From: Verrucomicrobiaceae bacterium
GTDB taxonomy: Bacteria; Verrucomicrobiota; Verrucomicrobiae; Verrucomicrobiales; Akkermansiaceae
DNA length: 16,481 bases
Assembly: GCA_947372405.1 (NCBI GenBank)
Contig: CANBTO010000041.1
Location: 1-16,481 of the forward strand
Reading direction: 5' to 3'
Shown here: piece by piece, positions 14,926 to 16,481 of the stretch
How the letters are laid out: every line of letters starts with the position of its first letter
How positions within the stretch are numbered: position 1 is the stretch's first letter
Notes under the pieces: generated by a model
Databases searched by the model: none
What the model saw: the letters and a program-made list of their open reading frames with translations, nothing else
Told to the model about the DNA's origin: nothing
Program-made: the position numbers and the translations under genes

Positions 14926-15201
14926 TCAAAGCGAGCCCTTGAGGACGGAGGATGGCTTGAAGCCGACCGACTTGGAGGCGGCGATCTTCATGGATTCTCC
15001 GGTCTTCGGATTGCGGCCGGTGCGCGCGGCGCGTTTCTTGACCTCAAAGGTTCCGAAACCGATGATTTGGACCTTCTTGTCCTTCTTCACGCCTTTGGCG
15101 ATGGAGGAGAGGACGGCTTCGAGGGCTTCGTCGGCGGCGCGTTTGGTGGCGTCTTTTCCGAGAGCGGCTTGGATGGCTTCGATGAGTTCAGCTTTATTCA
15201 T
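14926..15201 (-). CDS. hup: HU-family nucleoid DNA-binding protein
   Basis: A 91-residue histone-like protein that binds and bends DNA as a dimer. The start at 15199-15201 gives the canonical MNKAELIEAIQAAL; the longer open frame upstream is not conserved-looking. Landmarks are the N-terminal helices (3-40), VQIIGFGTFEVKKRAAR (44-60) forming the beta saddle, the arm tip GRNPKTGES (62-70) with the intercalating Pro65, and the C-terminal helix ASKSVGFKPSSVLKG. Full length and normal. No clear Shine-Dalgarno site precedes the ATG (CTCCCGCTGCC). It ends at the shared terminator with the TM2 gene. A near-perfect 23-bp palindrome lies 46-68 bp upstream of the start and may be an operator. HU versus IHF cannot be fully separated by eye, but the arm sequence and length favour HU. 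Confidence 0.95.
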   Translation of the reverse strand: MNKAELIEAIQAALGKDATKRAADEALEAVLSSIAKGVKKDKKVQIIGFGTFEVKKRAARTGRNPKTGESMKIAASKSVGFKPSSVLKGSL

Positions 15202-15246
15202 GGCAGCGGGAGTTTGTGCGGATGGGGGATGGGGTTGGCAAGAGAA

Positions 15247-15269
15247 AATCCTTTGAATTTCAAGGGATT
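15247..15269. promoter_or_regulatory. 23-bp palindrome upstream of hup, candidate operator
   Basis: AATCCTTTGAA (15247-15257) and TTCAAGGGATT (15259-15269) match as inverted repeats at 10 of 11 positions around a central T. On the minus strand it contains TTGAAA, which could be a -35 element for hup, but I see no good -10 at the right spacing. A T-run (15268-15274) follows on the plus strand, so a weak terminator is an alternative reading. Confidence 0.5.
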
Positions 15270-15302
15270 TTTTTGCACTGGCGGCTTGACTTGGAGTGCC
15301 CC

Positions 15303-15350
15303 GCGGGTGTTGGCACCCGCCATACACCAAGCGTCCGGAGCGCGCCGGAC
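15303..15350. repeat. Two adjacent G/C-rich hairpins, possible dispersed intergenic element
   Basis: Hairpin 1 pairs GCGGGTG (15303-15309) with CACCCGC (15314-15320) around TTGG. Hairpin 2 pairs GTCCGG (15333-15338) with CCGGAC (15345-15350) around AGCGCG. The first is flanked by CTTGG on the left and CCAAG on the right, which can close an outer stem. No T-run follows. The layout resembles REP-like elements, but only one copy is in the window. Confidence 0.4.
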
Positions 15351-15366
15351 AAAGGTCACGATTGTT

Positions 15367-15382
15367 TGTTAGAAAGTGTTAG
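15367..15382. repeat. Tandem TGTTAG pair, 10-bp period
   Basis: TGTTAG occurs at 15367-15372 and again at 15377-15382, exactly 10 bp (about one helical turn) apart, in the gene-free region between hup and atpB. The same 6-mer recurs singly through the window. Confidence 0.45.
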
Positions 15383-15674
15383 CGCTGGATGCGGAAAGCG
15401 GACGCCTGACGCGCTTTCGCGCCCCGCGTATGTCTCCGAAACGGCGGCATAAGCGAAAGCCGGGGGATACTGGCAGGCTTTTTGTTGATACCGCGACGCA
15501 CCTGGCGATTCCATTTGTGACGGGCGGGGCAGGGTTTGTCCGGCCACCAAGCGGCATGCGCCCGGCATCCGTGTCTCCTTGCTAAGCAACAGTCTGCGGA
15601 TTCCCGGCAGCGGCATTCCAAGTCCTGATAAATTTTCAAGAAAAGGACTTGCGGACGTTGGCGGTGGTCTTTAC

Positions 15675-15703
15675 AGACCCCGTGCCCGCGTTGTGCGGGG
15701 TCT
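15675..15703 (+). promoter_or_regulatory. RNA hairpin directly in front of the atpB start
   Basis: AGACCCCG (15675-15682) pairs perfectly with CGGGGTCT (15696-15703) around a 13-base loop, ending 7 bases before the ATG. Inside it, CCCGC (15685-15689) can instead pair with GCGGG (15695-15699), sharing the right arm, so two exclusive structures are possible. No Shine-Dalgarno site is visible between the hairpin and the ATG. Control of translation initiation is inferred, not shown. Confidence 0.45.
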
Positions 15704-15710
15704 CACCGGC

Positions 15711-16481
15711 ATGATCCGTCGCCCGTTCACCATCACTTTGCTCACTTGGCTTGGCTGCCTCGCCCCTGTCCTCGCGTCCGCCGAAGGCGGGCATGAAGCC
15801 TTGCCCTTGCATGCGGAGAAGCTGTCGGAGTCACTGCCTTTCCTCACAAACTCGATGGTGATGGTGTGGCTGTCGGTTGCACTGATCGTCATTTTCTGCC
15901 AGTTGGCCACCCGCAAGATGGCGATCATTCCCAGCGGATTCCAGAATTTCGCGGAGTGGGTGTTCGAATCGCTCTACGATTTCCTCGAGGGCTTAATGGG
16001 GCGGCATCTGACGAAACGGGTGTTCTGGTTTTTCGGAACGATCTTTTTCTTTATTCTGGTCAACAACTACATGGGTCTGATCCCGGGTGTGGGCACCCTG
16101 CGCTTGAAGGATGTCCATGGCCATCTGGCGGAACCGGTTCTTCGCGGTGCCAACGCCGATATCAACATGACGGCGGCGATGGCATTCACCTTCGCCCTGA
16201 TGTGGTTATACTGGGCGCTCACGGAAAACGGCCTGAAAACCTTCATTGCCCACATTTTTGCTCCGAAAGGAACCTTCAATGGAATCATGCTGGTCATGAT
16301 GGTGCCGATCTTCCTGTTTGTCGGCGTTCTGGAAGTGATCTCGATCGCGATCCGCCCGGTTGCGCTCACGTTCCGTCTTTTCGGCAACATTTACGGTGGC
16401 GAGCAGACCATGGAAGCGTTGATGGGGCTGATTCCAGCAGCTCTCCGCCCATTTCTCTCCTGGCTGCCCGCCTTGCCATTC
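15711..16481 (+). CDS. atpB: F0F1 ATP synthase subunit a, partial at the right edge
   Basis: The first 257 residues of the proton-channel subunit of ATP synthase, an integral membrane protein; the frame is still open at the last base. The N terminus looks like a signal peptide (RRPFTITLLTWLGCLAPVLA) followed by GGHEALPLH. Hydrophobic helices follow at about 47-64, 104-121, 153-171 and 192-214. Signatures include FWFFGTIFFFILVNNYMGLIPG (split as 105-114 and 115-126) and the essential channel Arg222 in ALTFRLFGNIYGGE (218-231), which matches the LRLFGN segment of E. coli subunit a. ATG at 15711 is the natural start. It is probably the first gene of the atp operon, with subunits c, b and others expected beyond the window. 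Codon use is ordinary. Confidence 0.95.
   Translation, partial: MIRRPFTITLLTWLGCLAPVLASAEGGHEALPLHAEKLSESLPFLTNSMVMVWLSVALIVIFCQLATRKMAIIPSGFQNFAEWVFESLYDFLEGLMGRHLTKRVFWFFGTIFFFILVNNYMGLIPGVGTLRLKDVHGHLAEPVLRGANADINMTAAMAFTFALMWLYWALTENGLKTFIAHIFAPKGTFNGIMLVMMVPIFLFVGVLEVISIAIRPVALTFRLFGNIYGGEQTMEALMGLIPAALRPFLSWLPALPF

Larger units (their letters stand above)
15202..15710. other. About 509-bp gene-free region between hup and atpB
   Basis: No convincing protein gene, tRNA or known riboswitch was found. Short open frames here (for example from 15376 on plus and 15616 on minus) have unnatural composition and no recognisable family. The stretch holds the hup palindrome, two G/C-rich hairpins at 15303-15350, a tandem TGTTAG pair at 15367-15382, and a hairpin against the atpB start at 15675-15703. 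It must hold the hup promoter and probably the atp operon promoter, but I cannot place either confidently. The 15390-15650 part shows nothing clear, though a small RNA cannot be excluded. A separate atpI-like gene, often found ahead of atpB, is not seen here. Confidence 0.6.

Noticed and set aside
15376..15585. 69-codon plus-strand ORF in the hup-atpB gap, with a basic segment MSPKRRHKRKPG
   Set aside because: No ribosome binding site, unnatural composition after the basic segment, and no recognised family; left as unannotated sequence.
15650..15710. tRNA or small structured RNA before atpB
   Set aside because: The hairpin does not fit a cloverleaf, and there is no T-loop or acceptor stem pairing.
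1..16481. CRISPR array, insertion sequence, phage or plasmid genes
   Set aside because: No evenly spaced direct repeats, terminal inverted repeats with a transposase, integrase or replication gene was found on either strand.

Overview
The window looks like a piece of a high-GC Verrucomicrobiota chromosome, probably Verrucomicrobiaceae-like. The lineage call is inference from gene content. It rests on a verrucomicrobial-type Ser/Thr kinase start (RRFQIEDLIVQD), two secreted sulfatases, a large secreted protein with DxDxDG calcium-type loops and an EYFMG-type C-terminal region, and a secreted alpha/alpha-toroid (terpenoid-cyclase-like) protein. No rRNA, tRNA, CRISPR array, transposase, integrase or phage gene was seen.

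Layout. The left edge (1-1020, minus strand) holds the N-terminal part of a protein kinase-like gene and a CBM9/DOMON-like protein. From 1168 to 5792 (plus strand) lies a three-gene envelope cassette. It encodes a membrane-anchored DUF1287 protein whose usual Cys position is Ser, a secreted protein with a C-terminal NADase-type glycan-binding domain, and an 843-residue secreted protein that appears to fuse an arginase/UPF0489-like domain, an NlpC/P60-like Cys-His hydrolase and a CapA-type metallophosphatase. The last two genes overlap by 44 bp. A strong terminator facing the minus strand separates this block from a secreted modular protein at 5873-7408.

The middle (7589-10923) has a small conserved-looking protein and two convergent exported sulfatases. 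From 11018 to 14429 the minus strand carries a SAM-methyltransferase/spermidine-synthase-like protein, an HlyD/RND-type periplasmic adaptor and the secreted toroid protein, in transcription order. At the right end are a TM2-domain protein, a shared bidirectional terminator, an HU-type nucleoid protein, a roughly 500-bp gene-free region with several inverted repeats, and the start of atpB (ATP synthase subunit a), which runs off the window.

The most interesting points are the triple-domain fusion and its overlapping glycan-binding partner; the DUF1287 paralogue lacking its Cys; a short word, CTAACA/TGTTAG, that recurs on both strands and in several reading frames and often forces a CTA-ACA codon pair; and unexplained palindromes next to hup and atpB. 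All functions come from reading motifs by eye. No database search was possible.
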